From the NCBI RefSeq assembly GCF_002234675.1, contig NC_019877.2, positions 1,681,041 to 1,745,040 on the forward strand: a DNA stretch of 64,000 nucleotides, given 5' to 3'. Each line of letters starts with the position of its first letter. The stretch's first letter is position 1. Shown here piece by piece: positions 1-41,893 of the stretch. Under the pieces are notes generated by a model, which ran no database searches, was not told the DNA's origin, and worked only from the letters and a program-made list of their open reading frames with translations. Origin of the DNA: Oryzias latipes (taxonomy: Eukaryota; Chordata; Actinopteri; Beloniformes; Adrianichthyidae). Made by a program: the position numbers and the translations under genes.

Positions 1-414
1 AAACGATGGAGAAACGGGCCAGTAGCGGGATCCGGGCCACTCCTGTCCTCTCAATGCTAACTTTGGCCTAACTCAGTAGTTAACGAAGACGTTCCCATGC
101 TGTCCAGCAACAATCCTCTCTGATTTCACAAACACTGAGTAAAACCTCTCCCCAAACCAACCCCCCCCCCCCCACACACACACACACATCTGTCTGAGAC
201 ACAATGTCAGGTCAAACTGCATCAGGTCGGCTCATCGTTAGATGTTTGTTCTCTCCAAGGCTGAGAGGTGGTGGCAGTTTTACTTGGCAGTCTGTCCCAC
301 ACAGGAAGAGGAACACCTGACGAAGGACCACACCCTCCAACAGAATCTGGAAGTCCTGGGGGGGGAGGGAGTATCAATGTTATATCAAAGCAGGTGTGAA
401 GATAGGAGGCGAAC
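1..414 (-). other. antxr1-like 3' UTR / downstream flank
   Basis: This stretch follows the antxr1-like stop codon. No other gene is seen. It contains a C-run followed by a short CA repeat (161-188). Confidence 0.5.
161..188. repeat. poly-C followed by (CA)n
   Basis: Thirteen C residues run straight into about seven CA units. A simple repeat in the 3' flank of the antxr1-like gene. Confidence 0.9.
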
Positions 415-31689
<31,275 letters not shown>

Positions 31690-33090
31690 GTTTGTGGGGC
31701 CTCGAGGACGCAGAGTTCGGACTGAGAAGTGATCATCCAAAAAGTTCCTACATCCGCGTGACGTTCCTGCGGTGATGAAGCGAGGAGAACCGGGACAGGA
31801 GGCTGTCAGAGTCCGGTCGGCGGTCCTGCTGCTCCTCGGACGGGGCTGAAAGGGGGAAGAACGTTGAAACAAAGCCCGGCTTTGAGCGCCTGCGAGGGAA
31901 AGGCAGAATGTTGCTGCAGAACAGCGTCTGTCGGGCTCTGAGGATCCGGGAGCTTTGACTGAACTGGTGCAGGTTTCAGGTTTCATCCTGAGGAGGAGAA
32001 AAAAGCCAGATGTGCGCCTCCCTCACGCGGCAGAGGAGCGCATGCAGGCTGAACTCCATCAATCCCTAAAGTTCTGACACTTTTTCAAAACTACGGCGTA
32101 TCTCAGAGGAGTTGAAAATGATGTTTAATGGACTTTAATCAGAACATCCCATCAGACTTTGCACCACCAATTGATTCAAAACCAGTTCCTAACAGACAGA
32201 ACGTGCAGTTTTTATACTTTTGTTTGCATGTCTTTGTGCAGCAAAGCTTTACTGAGCTTTTCTAAGATTATAGGTCATAGTTTTCTGACATAATAGGATA
32301 ATAAACCAATAGCATGCATGGTGGTGGTGGTGTCAGGATGTGGGCTTGCACCCCACGTTTGGTCACATTTTGGGGGGTGAACTGACTGATTTATGGGCCG
32401 GTGGCCATGGCGACAGTAGCCACAGCAACAGTGGAGGACGTGCCTGATTTAGAAAGGGGGTAATAAAACAGCAGGACTTGGATCCTTTGAGGAATTAAAT
32501 AAAACAATCCTTCGCTTTCTTAAGTTGCCTTCTGTTCTCTGAAATGTAATAAACGATATAACATTCTTTCAGTTCCGTCATCAAAAAGATGCCTTTAGCT
32601 TCTGGCTGTGTGTCTTGTGTCGAGTGATGGGAAAGAAACTGAGACAGAAAGGATTCAGACATCAGTTCGTCCATCATTAGAAACCCACTGTGATGAAAAA
32701 GACGGTGATTTAACATTTTTCTCATGAAATTTGTGATGTAATAAATATTTAAATTCCATGCTCCGAGCTCTTAGCAATGGGGAGGGAAAGGGGGGCGGGG
32801 TTGCTCCGCCCCAATGGTCCAACTCAGAGGGGAATTTTTTATGAACTCCTGGCGCTCTGCAGAAACTATGTCTTAGAAAATGACACGCTTTTGATTTTGG
32901 CTAAAAGTAACATGATCAGAATTAAAAGTCTACGCTTTGAATACAGATTAAAAAGTGATATAAGTGGGACTGTGACTTCCTGAAAGCAAACTTTGTCCAG
33001 AAATGTTGGAAAAGTTTAGAAAAAAGTTTTTTTTTGTTTGTTGCTTTTACAAAAACACAAAAACCAACAGGGTTGTGTACTTGTGTTGTC
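31690..33090. other. antxr1-like 5' UTR and antxr1/rbp3 intergenic region
   Basis: 31690-31986 is probably antxr1-like 5' UTR (its frame is open). Beyond it only about 1.1 kb separates it from the rbp3 3' end. A short Tc1-like fragment (ATGGTGGTGGTGGTGTCAGG) lies at 32310-32340. No TATA box or other gene was recognised. Confidence 0.6.
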
Positions 33091-33096
33091 TTTAAT
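33091..33096 (-). terminator. Candidate rbp3 polyadenylation signal (ATTAAA)
   Basis: ATTAAA on the minus strand, 328 nt after the rbp3 stop, followed by GT-rich sequence. No AATAAA is closer. Confidence 0.4.
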
Positions 33097-33423
33097 TGTG
33101 TCCCACAACAGGAACTCGTTCAAGCAAAGAAGATCCACATTAAAACAACTGGAAATGCCCCCCCCCCCCCAACTATCAGGTGGTTTATAAGCAGCCCCGG
33201 AGCTTCGGTTCGGAGCGTTCGGACTGACTAAAGACATTTACAGAAGTTGAAACATGAAAAGCTGCTCGCTTGTTCTCACTAAGCTCAGATGTTCTTAGAC
33301 GTCTACAGAAAAAGTACAGTTGAGCCTTTTTCCCTACCGACTGGCTACTCTTCAGGGGTCTACTTATTAGTTACACGTTACAGTTCTCCTCCTAAACCAG
33401 CTTCAAAGGCAAAAAACATCCTC

Positions 33424-36400
33424 TCAGGACGCGGCGTGCTGCTGGCCGCCAATGTGCTTGTTCAGGATGGCCTTGGCGGTCTCCAGGGCAGCACCAGCGG
33501 CGACGGGGATGTGAGGGGCCACGCCGGCACCCTCCCAGCCGGGCCCGGCCGAGGTGTCCGAGTGGACCGTGGGGATGCTGAGGAAGATGTCGCTCTCGCC
33601 CACTTGGAAGACCTTGGGCGGATGGGAAGCGCCGGCGGTGGTTTCTCCAACGATCATGGCCCGGCCCAGCCTCTTCATGATGTAAACGAACTCCTCTGCC
33701 GCCCCGGCGGTGGCTCTGCTGGCCAGGATGATGAGGCTCTTCTTGGAGCCGTACCTCTCACCTGCAGAGGAGAAGAGATGTTTGACGGTGTAAAGAGCCT
33801 CAAGCTCGATAAAAATCATAAAAAACCCAACAAATGAAGTCAAGCCACAGGAATAACCAGAGCTCAAATGACATATTACATAGTTTTCCTGCAGTTCTGA
33901 AACAAAATCCAGTTCCTGATCATTTTATTCATGACTTTAACGTCAAATCTGATCTTTTAATTACATTTTATGCTGTTTTTGAAAAAACGGTGTCGTTTTC
34001 TAGGGCATAGTTTCTCCAGAGCAACGGTCGTTCATCAGAAATGTACTTCTCAGCTGTCGGTGGGACCATTGGCACGTAGCAACCCCGCCCCTCTTCCCTT
34101 CCCCGTTCCTGAGAGATCTCTGTTTACATGATCTTCCATTCCAAGCGTAATTCTCTTTATGAATGTCCTCCAATTGACATGTTAAAAACACGGATTAGAT
34201 GTTGGTTAGATTCAAACAACTCCAGTGTTTTTTTGTTTGAAGTGACGGCCCAGTTGAACGACTTTACAAAAAGCTCACAGTTTGATTCCGACCCCTGAGT
34301 GAGAACGCTTTGACAGACGCTTATTTCTGAGGTTTTCTAATTCTGTGACCTGCACGCCATCATCTTAGACATTATTTCTGAAACCCAATCAGAGACGCTG
34401 CTGAGAAAATGCTGCCAGCAGCTACAACAATGACACAGCCTAAAACTTTGGTCATCAAAACCTTATGTTTGTGTTGTTTTTAACACTTTTGGTGACCCTT
34501 TATGTTTCTCTAACTGAATCACTGAATGTAAGAGTTGGAACAGTCAGGGTTTTACCCGCAGTCTGTGTTCAAAAGCTCCCGACTGTTGGCTTTAACCATT
34601 GTCTGTCTATGAAAACTGGACTGAGTGACCCCGCCCCCTGGCGTTCCAAACAGGAAGTGGCTCCAAGAAGCCAAAATCCCATAGACTTCAATAAAGAAAT
34701 GATCAGCTGTTCCTCTGTCATTCTATTGGTCACAAGACCCACTTTTGACCTGATACCATTTTTTCTTCTTGATAACCAAATTTTCCCCCACGATTTTTTT
34801 CTGCAGTTCAAGTTTTTCAAGTTATAAACTGATCAATCAGATGCCAGGTCCAACATTTGATTGACAGATTCCACTGAGTGGTAGGGGTGTGGCCTTCAAG
34901 CAAGCTCACTTCTGATTGGCAAAGGCGTCCACATGGCAAAGAATTGGTGACTGAATCGACTTCATTTGTCTGGACCCGGGATGAACCATTTTCTGAGGGT
35001 GAAGTCCAACTTTCCCGATCCAGTCCTCAGATACAGTCGATGGTTTTGACTGAACTGAAGTCTGTGTGATGGAGGCTAAAGGCTGGAGGAGGTGCAGCTG
35101 AAGTTTAATGCTAAAAAAAATGCTTGTTACCAAAAAGAAATCACATGTTTTGGTGCTAATTTTAGAAAATGAGTGTTTTCTCCTTCCCACCTGTGAGCTC
35201 TCCGAGGGTCAGGAGGTCCGTGGTGGTCCCGGTGGACCGGTCGTAGAGCTTGTCCAGCAGAATCTGCTTGTCTCCATCAAAGAAGTAAGAGCAGAAGCCG
35301 GCGATGGCCGTTGTTGGCCCCCCGACGTTGTTCCTGAAAATTCAGGAGCAGAAAAGATTGAAAGAAAAGTTTGAAACCCAATCTTAAAAGTCCGTTTGAG
35401 GTCAATCTGACACACAGGCTCTGAGGGTGTCATCCCACCTGAGGTCGATGATCATGGCGTCCGTGTGGAGCACTTTGTTCCAGACGTGCTCGACAATGAC
35501 CTGAGCTATGGCCTTGACCTCCTCAAAGTCTCCGAACATGTCAAAGCGCAGATACCCGATGTTGTTTTCAAAGACGTCGGTGTGGAAGGAGATTTTGATC
35601 AGCTCGATGTACATCTCTGGGGTGTATTCCTGCAGAGACGGCAGAACCAAAGCAGCATTTCAACCATTACAACAGTTTTTTGTGGTTAAAAGTTAGTTTT
35701 TTATTCTAAAATTGACAAAAAGTGATGCTTTCATTATTTGGAAACAGAAATTTGGTAAATGAAAATGCATTGGGATAAAAAACGGAGACAGTTTGAGTTT
35801 GTAGTGGGTTGTACCATTGGTGGGGGGGCTCCGGTGTTGCTGCTGACCGTCAGGCTCTTGTCTCCGGAGAGACTCTGCAGGTCGGCGGACAGTTTCGCCT
35901 CCAGACTCTCTTTGGACACCACCATGTTGTAGTCCCCGTTGGCCAGGTGGCCCTTCAGCTTCTCTGCCACGTCCGCCGCGGTGCTTTCAAAGGCATAGTT
36001 GTTGGCAACCAGCGTGGCTGACTCCTCAATGATGGCTGGAACTTGGAGTCGGAGGTTGATGATCTTGAGGGCGGTGGCGAGGGCTTCCTCTGCGTTGACT
36101 TCCACATTGGGCTTCACACCCGTCACCTCCCAAGAAGAGCCGGTGATGGGGTTGATGGACTTTGCGGTTGGCAGCGTCACGTAAAAGTCAGTGTCTCCCA
36201 CTCTGAACTTCTTGATTTTTGCAGACCCCCCGGCGGTCTTCTCGCCCACGATGGTAGCTCTCTTCAGGTTCTTCAGGCAGTAGGCCACATCTTCTGCGAT
36301 GTCCTTCGTGTTCTTGCTGGTGAGGACAAGCAGGGGCTTGGTGCCCCCGTACGTCTGCCCCAGGGTGGACTGCATGGAGAGCAGCTTGGTGGTGGTGTTC

Positions 36401-36999
36401 AGAGGTCGGTCGTAAATGGTGTCGATGTGAATCTCCGATTTGGCGTCTGTCAGGTAGGAAATGATGTACGGGATGCCTGTGATGTCACCGCTGCTGGTGT
36501 AGCGCAGGTCGAAGATCAGGGCAGAGGTGGGCAGGATCTTACTCCACACCAGCTCCAGAAGCAAAGGGCCGACCTTCTCAGCGACCTCCTCTCCGATGAT
36601 GCTGTCGATCCTCAGGTACCCGATGTTTCCTTCCAAGATGTCCAGCTTGATGGAGGTCTGCAGGACGGCGATCAGCTGCTCTGGGGGCAACTGCGGTGGC
36701 ACCACGGGGACATAGTTGGGCTCGTAAGAGACCCTCAGGCGTGGATCGCTGACTGTGGTCTGAACTCCATCGGTTAGAACCTTGGCCAGCGCCTCGCCGT
36801 CCGGGATGTTGAGGACGTCCGTGTTTGCACCCGCTGTTGCGATGTCCTCCTTCATGCCCGACAACTTCTCCGGGGAGCAGTAATTGTCCATGACAATTTT
36901 GGCCAGATCTGTGATGAGGCTGGGGGGAAAGGAGGCGTGTAGGAAGACGACATTCCCCAAAACCAGCAGAGATGCCACCAGAAATAGAGTCTTTGCCAT
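33424..36999 (-). CDS. rbp3: Interphotoreceptor retinoid-binding protein, two-module teleost form
   Basis: RBP3/IRBP is secreted by photoreceptors into the matrix between retina and pigment epithelium, where it carries retinoids of the visual cycle. Minus-strand exons are 36999-35815, 35629-35439, 35333-35191 and 33761-33424 (1185+191+143+338 nt = 618 aa plus stop), with GT/AG junctions and matching phases. A signal peptide ([15 protein letters not shown]...) is followed by two homologous modules of about 300 aa that share the crotonase/tail-protease-like fold. Repeated blocks are NIGYLRID / [21 protein letters not shown] / [16 protein letters not shown] / IVGETTAGA and [10 protein letters not shown] / [10 protein letters not shown]. 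Module 1 and the start of module 2 lie in one long exon, and the introns fall only in the last module, as in mammalian RBP3, where there are four modules. Two modules is the known teleost arrangement. Intron 3 (1.4 kb) holds repeat copies. Confidence 0.95.
33930..34200. repeat. Dispersed repeat family C fragment
   Basis: GGTGTCGTTTTCTAGGGCATAG, then CTCCAGAGCAACGGTCGTTCAT and GGTGGGACCATTGG, matching the copies near 27800 and 57075. Confidence 0.55.
34540..34925. repeat. Dispersed repeat family A, uninterrupted copy
   Basis: The reverse-complement relative of the repeat split by the L1 (12540-12794 plus 17187-17335). It gives the structure of the site before the LINE inserted. Confidence 0.65.
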
Positions 37000-37140
37000 T
37001 CTATTTTCTGCTTTACGAGGCGGTGAAAGTGGAAGTCAGCAGAGCCTCCGTCTTCAGAGATTCTTTGGCAAATGGCAGCATTTTAGCGTGAAGCTCTCTG
37101 TTAACACGCTTGTAAGAGGATTTACTGCGCAATAAACCTT

Positions 37141-37146
37141 TAATCG
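37141..37146 (+). promoter_or_regulatory. Weak candidate OTX/CRX core upstream of rbp3
   Basis: TAATCG about 140 bp upstream of the rbp3 ATG carries the TAATC core bound by OTX/CRX factors, which drive IRBP in other vertebrates. A six-base match is weak evidence. Confidence 0.2.
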
Positions 37147-37271
37147 CTTTACAGAAATTCTTTTGTTAGACAACAACAACCTGGTAATGTGGTAGCAGGA
37201 AGGCGTGAGCAAATATTCGGCTCTTAAATCCACCCAGAACCGTCTGTACAGCCATTAAAAGCTGCCTGGCT

Positions 37272-37292
37272 GGGGGGGGGGGGGGGGGGGGG
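37272..37292. repeat. G21 homopolymer upstream of rbp3
   Basis: Twenty-one consecutive G residues about 273 bp upstream of the rbp3 start codon. Confidence 0.95.
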
Positions 37293-37622
37293 TCGCTTAC
37301 ATAATGAAGAAATATCCAGAAAAGGTCAGGCGTGGCGGGAAAATCACCCGACTGTGGACTCATTTCAGAAAACTCCTGGCCCATTGAAACTCATTTAAAG
37401 TATGATTTTAAGACAAAATCACAAGAAAAAAACAACATAGATTTGTATAAAAATGTAGTGATTTAGCGGTTAGGATGGCTATTTTAGCTAAATAGTTGTC
37501 CTTTAAAACCAACACAACCATCAAAATTCACAAAGGAAAGAGGTGACTGTTGGGTTCATTTGGTGCTGACTCCCCCTGCTGGTAGAATGTGATACCAACA
37601 GCATCAAAACTCCCATCTGTAA

Positions 37623-37836
37623 CCCTTGTGCTATCCTAGGCACTTTAACATTGGGAGTTGGGTCATCTAGACCCACTAGACAGTGCTCTGAACCTTTTTT
37701 CTTCAAGGATTTGTGATCTTCACTGGTGTCCATGGATTACATGAAATCTTTCCACCTTTATCCACCTTTGTCATGGTAGGGAGAACACGTCATTGTGAGG
37801 GTGGGGTCATCTGGACCTCATAGGATAGCACAAGGG
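37623..37836. mobile_element. Short non-autonomous element with perfect 16-bp TIRs (piggyBac-like?)
   Basis: CCCTTGTGCTATCCTA at 37623-37638 is exactly repeated in reverse as TAGGATAGCACAAGGG at 37821-37836. A second inner pair of related blocks is GGGTCATCTAGACCCA (37661) and GGGTCATCTGGACCTCA (37804). CCC...GGG ends flanked by GTAA and ATAA suggest a piggyBac-like element whose TTAA duplication has mutated, but this is uncertain. Confidence 0.75.
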
Positions 37837-37850
37837 ATAAACATCTTTAA

Positions 37851-37873
37851 AGTCAACAGCTGTGCTGTTGACT
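37851..37873. repeat. 10-bp perfect hairpin
   Basis: AGTCAACAGC, a TGT loop, then GCTGTTGACT, 14 bp after the TIR element. Function unknown. Confidence 0.8.
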
Positions 37874-37999
37874 TACACATCACTTACACATCACCAGTAC
37901 AATCAAAATAAATCGAACGAACTGTTTATAAGATTTATTAAATTAACGGAAAACATTTAAAAACTATGTAAAGTTTTACTAAAAAGAAGTATTTTCTTA

Positions 38000-38260
38000 A
38001 AAGCCTCCACAGTGGATGAAGTCCTCACGCCCACGGCGCTGAAATGAGGCCTCGCCGTGGGTTGTTCTTCAGATCTTTGGGACCACCGGCAGACCTGAGG
38101 GCTCTGGGAGGAGAGGGTCACACACTAACAGCAAATCTGCTAAAAATGAAGGGCCAATTCCAGGTAAACTTTTATAAACTAATAAAAGAACCTTATAATC
38201 ATTCCTGAAGCTGACTGGGAGCCGCCGCACAGAATTCAAAGCTGGAGTCATGTGCTCCTT
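38000..38260 (-). pseudogene. Non-LTR retrotransposon ORF2 C-terminal remnant
   Basis: The minus frame from 38251 reads TPALNSVRRLPVSFR, YKVLLLVYKSLPGIGPSF, ADLLL and, after a stop, RTTHGEASF. This is the order seen at the C-terminus of CR1/L2/Rex-type LINE ORF2 (L.WLPV..R..FK.L.L.YK...G..P.Y..DLL, then R...GE..F). Related sequence upstream (to about 38400) is frameshifted. Confidence 0.7.
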
Positions 38261-38723
38261 CTTTCTGGTTCCAGTTAAAAGGCCTGCAGCCGAGTTTTGT
38301 AATGATCCACTCGGGTGAAAAGGGTGATTTTAACATGTTCTTGTGGTAACTTTCTGATGATGGAGGATGCACAGCAAACTTTCCCCTCCACTTTCCTCCT
38401 CGCATGGCTGTACTTTGGACGTGCTCTGAAAAGCAGCCCTGAAGGCCTCAGGGGTCGTGTCTGGGTCACTCTGTGGGCGATTTAATCACACAGTCTGTGG
38501 AAATGCACCAAAGCCGTCTTAAAACACAAGCAGGATCTGATTTGAGCCAAAAACTGAGAAGTGGAGCCATTTTCTGGATGTTGCTTGGATTGTTGTCCAC
38601 TTTAAATACTTTTTAGATTATATGTTTCTGCAGGTTTTCGTCTTCTTTCCCAGCTTTGTTGCAGCAGGATGCTTTATCACTCCGAGAATCTTCACTTTTA
38701 ACGCAAAACTTTATGTAACACAG

Positions 38724-38749
38724 CTCTCTCTCTCTCGCTCTCTCTCTCT
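38724..38749. repeat. (CT)n microsatellite
   Basis: About 13 CT units with one CG interruption. Confidence 0.9.
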
Positions 38750-41700
38750 AAGCCAACTTGCAAGTTGTTGAGTTTTGAAATCCAGAACAAAAAACTGTTT
38801 CATTAAAATAGAAACTTCCAACATCATATGGACTTTACTCCAAAACATGTGAACTTCTAGATCCCTAAAAGAAACCTTCAGATGATCAGGAGTTTGGTGA
38901 CATTCTGTCCTCAGTCGCCTCTCTGGGTGACATTTGTTCTGCTGGCGGCTCAGATCTTGGTCACGGGGGCAGAAGTTTGGTTGAATCCCCAGATTCAGTC
39001 GATCTGGGAGGACTGGGTTTGTGCTGAAGGACGGACACCTGGATGTGGGCTGGACGCCTTCCTCCGAGCGGGTCAGGACTCTCACAGGTCTGCTGGAGCT
39101 TCAGCTTTTTAAAAAGCAAACTTTTATTTTGCACAACCACCCTGCCTTCGCCCAGCAGGGGCCGGGTCAGACTCCGGCAGCCCCGTGTGAGCGGGCAGAG
39201 CGGGCGTATTCAGGAACTGAGTGAGCGAACCTTTCAAAGGCGCAATTCTAACCGAGCGACCCCGCATTTTACGACTACACCCGCTCAGTTGTCTTTACGC
39301 CCTTTCACTTTATGGCAGCCATGAAACGCCATACCCGTGACCCCATGAGGGAAAAAATGGGTCAGAAATGGATGAGATTCATCATTTTTGGCTCATTTCC
39401 TGTGAAGAAATGAAATTAAACGACTTCATACTTCACCCCACGCATTTCTATGACATGCAGGGGGTTTGGACCTAATTGCTTTATTTGTACATTTATTTTT
39501 TCCCCATCGCTTCACTTCATTCTAACAGATTTTCTCTTCTATTGATATATATATATTTTTTAAAAGTGTCATATTAGTTTTTAAATGTGATCCAACGAAC
39601 AGCAAATATTAACCATATATGCTTTAAGACCTGCAATTGGAATGAAGTAAACAGGATTCTGACATTTACTTGTTTTGAAAGCCTAAAACTCCAACGCTTC
39701 ACCAAACCCTCGAACACAACATACTAACAGCAAACACAGGAAAGCTGCTTTTCTGCATGTCCGCTTGTAGCTTCTCCATTTTTTTTAAGCATGCTGAGGT
39801 TTAAAAACATGATGGATTTGACAAGAAAGTTGTTCATCTGAGCAGCTGATCCGGTTTTTCAGTTTTGTTGAAATGTCTGGACACAGACCAACACTCTGAC
39901 GTTTGCTGCAGGTGTTTAAACCAATCATTTACTCTTTTTCTTTAAATGTAGCTGAAGCATCCCCATCATGGAGCCACGGCGCTCGTCTTGGCATTTATCC
40001 AGGTTTGTTAAAAAAAAAAAAAAGCGTTTATTTTCACAGATTATTCACATTTGTCAGTCTTGTAATTTCTCTTTTTGTGCTTCATCTAAACCGTCTGTTT
40101 TCAGAAAACATGAATACACGTGTGTTGTTTTTCTCTCCCTGAGTCTCGAAGTGGGCGTGGGAGTGATGGGCCCCCTTTTTTGGGGTTGAGGGTTCAGCTC
40201 CGATAAGCCAGTGTCATTGACTTCAGACATTTTCTGTGAAAAGAAAAACTAAACATCTGTTTTGTCATTTCTGGACCAAACCGATTCGTTCTAAACATCT
40301 AAGCTTTAGGAGCCTGAATCTCAGTTTCTCTGCTCCTGACCTGCATGAAACAGGCATCAACATTTGACCTGGAATTCATTTATTTCAACCAATCAAAGCA
40401 AAAAATACTAAAAAAGACAAACCAATAAGCTGCACGTCTATAGGATGTATAAAAGTATCAAAGCAAAAGAAGAAACGTCTCCGTTTACATCCAAACATCA
40501 GGTGTGAACGACGCCATTATGATTACAGAATCATAAATAAACATTTATGTACCTATAGATGTAATAAATGACACAATGAATCCATTAAATGGGAAGTTGG
40601 TGTAAAAAAGTTTAATTGTTGGAAAAGGGAAGTGAATTGATATAATTCCACCCGTTATTCTTTACTTTTTGAATTCTCACAAAGTTAATATTATCGGGTT
40701 CCTAACTTCTAGTTAGAACTATTTATACTCGACCACTTCAAGTGAAGATTATTGATCAAATACAGAATAAATAACATCAACAGAAAGAAAAAGAAAGAAT
40801 ATTTTCATGTGAGATTAAAGCAAAAACAAAAAGAAAAATTAAAATGTTTTTTTTAACAAATCACTAATTTACTTCACTTGTAAAAATACATTTTTACTTT
40901 TTTTAAGTTAAACACTTTAACTTTACATTTGTAAAAGGAGAATTCATCACGTTTCACACAGCAGTTCAATTATGGGAAAAGTGACAAGGAATATTCTAAT
41001 TTTTAAACTGATGTGCATCTAAAATCCCCCAAATCTGTGGAAAATGACAGGGAAAGACCAGATGTACCAAAATATCTGTTTAATGAAAAAGAATCCTGCC
41101 AAACGTTGTTTTATTTAGCCGTAGGGTTGGGTTTTCTACCATTTCTGGTCTGTTTACAGTCAGGCAGAAGCATCTCTCTGTCTCCTTTTTTATTTATTCT
41201 GTAACTCAAGCTCACAAGATCCTCCCTGGAAATTTGAAGCAGGATATTTTCTGATAAAGTAAACAAACCCGATTTCCACCACTGTTAAATAACCCCTGAC
41301 CATCATACTTCCACCACCGTGTGTGACCTAAACTCTGATGCTCTTTCCTCAAAGGGATTCTGACTTCAGAAAGTTCCTCTTTTGTGGCCTTTTCCTTATA
41401 AAAGAGACGAAAAGTTTGCAGAACGTGCTACGCCATGTTAGCGTGTTCACAATACCCGAAACTCCCAACCTTCTTTGCAACACGTTAAAAACAGTCTGAC
41501 AGCGCTACACGTTCGGTGGCGTCATCACAATAACATCCGATCAATCATTTTGACAGAGACAGCATCTCAAGATCGCTTCAACATCAGTAAACGCAACCAG
41601 AATGAAGCCGTATCTAAGGCGCTCCGGATTATTAGGCGCCTTGTAGACCAGAAAATAAGTTTGTTTTAATCCGTAAAATGCTAAAATAAACAAATTCCTG

Positions 41701-41773
41701 TTTAAGTTTTTTTATTTCAAATTATTTTTTTAGATTTCAAGTCAGTTTGTTCCAATTCTGACGTTTTTATGTC

Positions 41774-41830
41774 TTTATTTATTATTTGCGTTGAGTTTCA
41801 TCAGGAAGAATCGACCCTAACAGTTTTATT
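41774..41830 (-). terminator. gdf2 polyadenylation signals
   Basis: AATAAA on the minus strand at 41830-41825, 64 nt after the gdf2 stop, with another at 41779-41774. This implies a very short gdf2 3' UTR. Confidence 0.55.
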
Positions 41831-41893
41831 GGACCCCCCCCCCATCATAGATTTTGGTGGATTTATGCTTCCTCTTCTCGCTGCTCCTCCTGG

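Larger units (their letters stand above)
33762..35190 (-). other. rbp3 intron 3
   Basis: A 1.4-kb intron that contains dispersed repeat family C (about 33930-34200) and family A (about 34540-34925). Confidence 0.7.
37000..41773. other. rbp3/gdf2 intergenic region
   Basis: 4.8 kb upstream of rbp3 and downstream of gdf2. It contains the G21 run, the TIR element at 37623-37836, a LINE remnant at 38000-38260, a (CT)n tract, and a Tc1-like fragment near 41290-41400 (CATCATACTTCCACCACCGTG). No gene recognised. Confidence 0.7.

Noticed and set aside
36043..36777. 244-codon plus-strand frame
   Set aside because: It is the antisense shadow of rbp3 exon 1.
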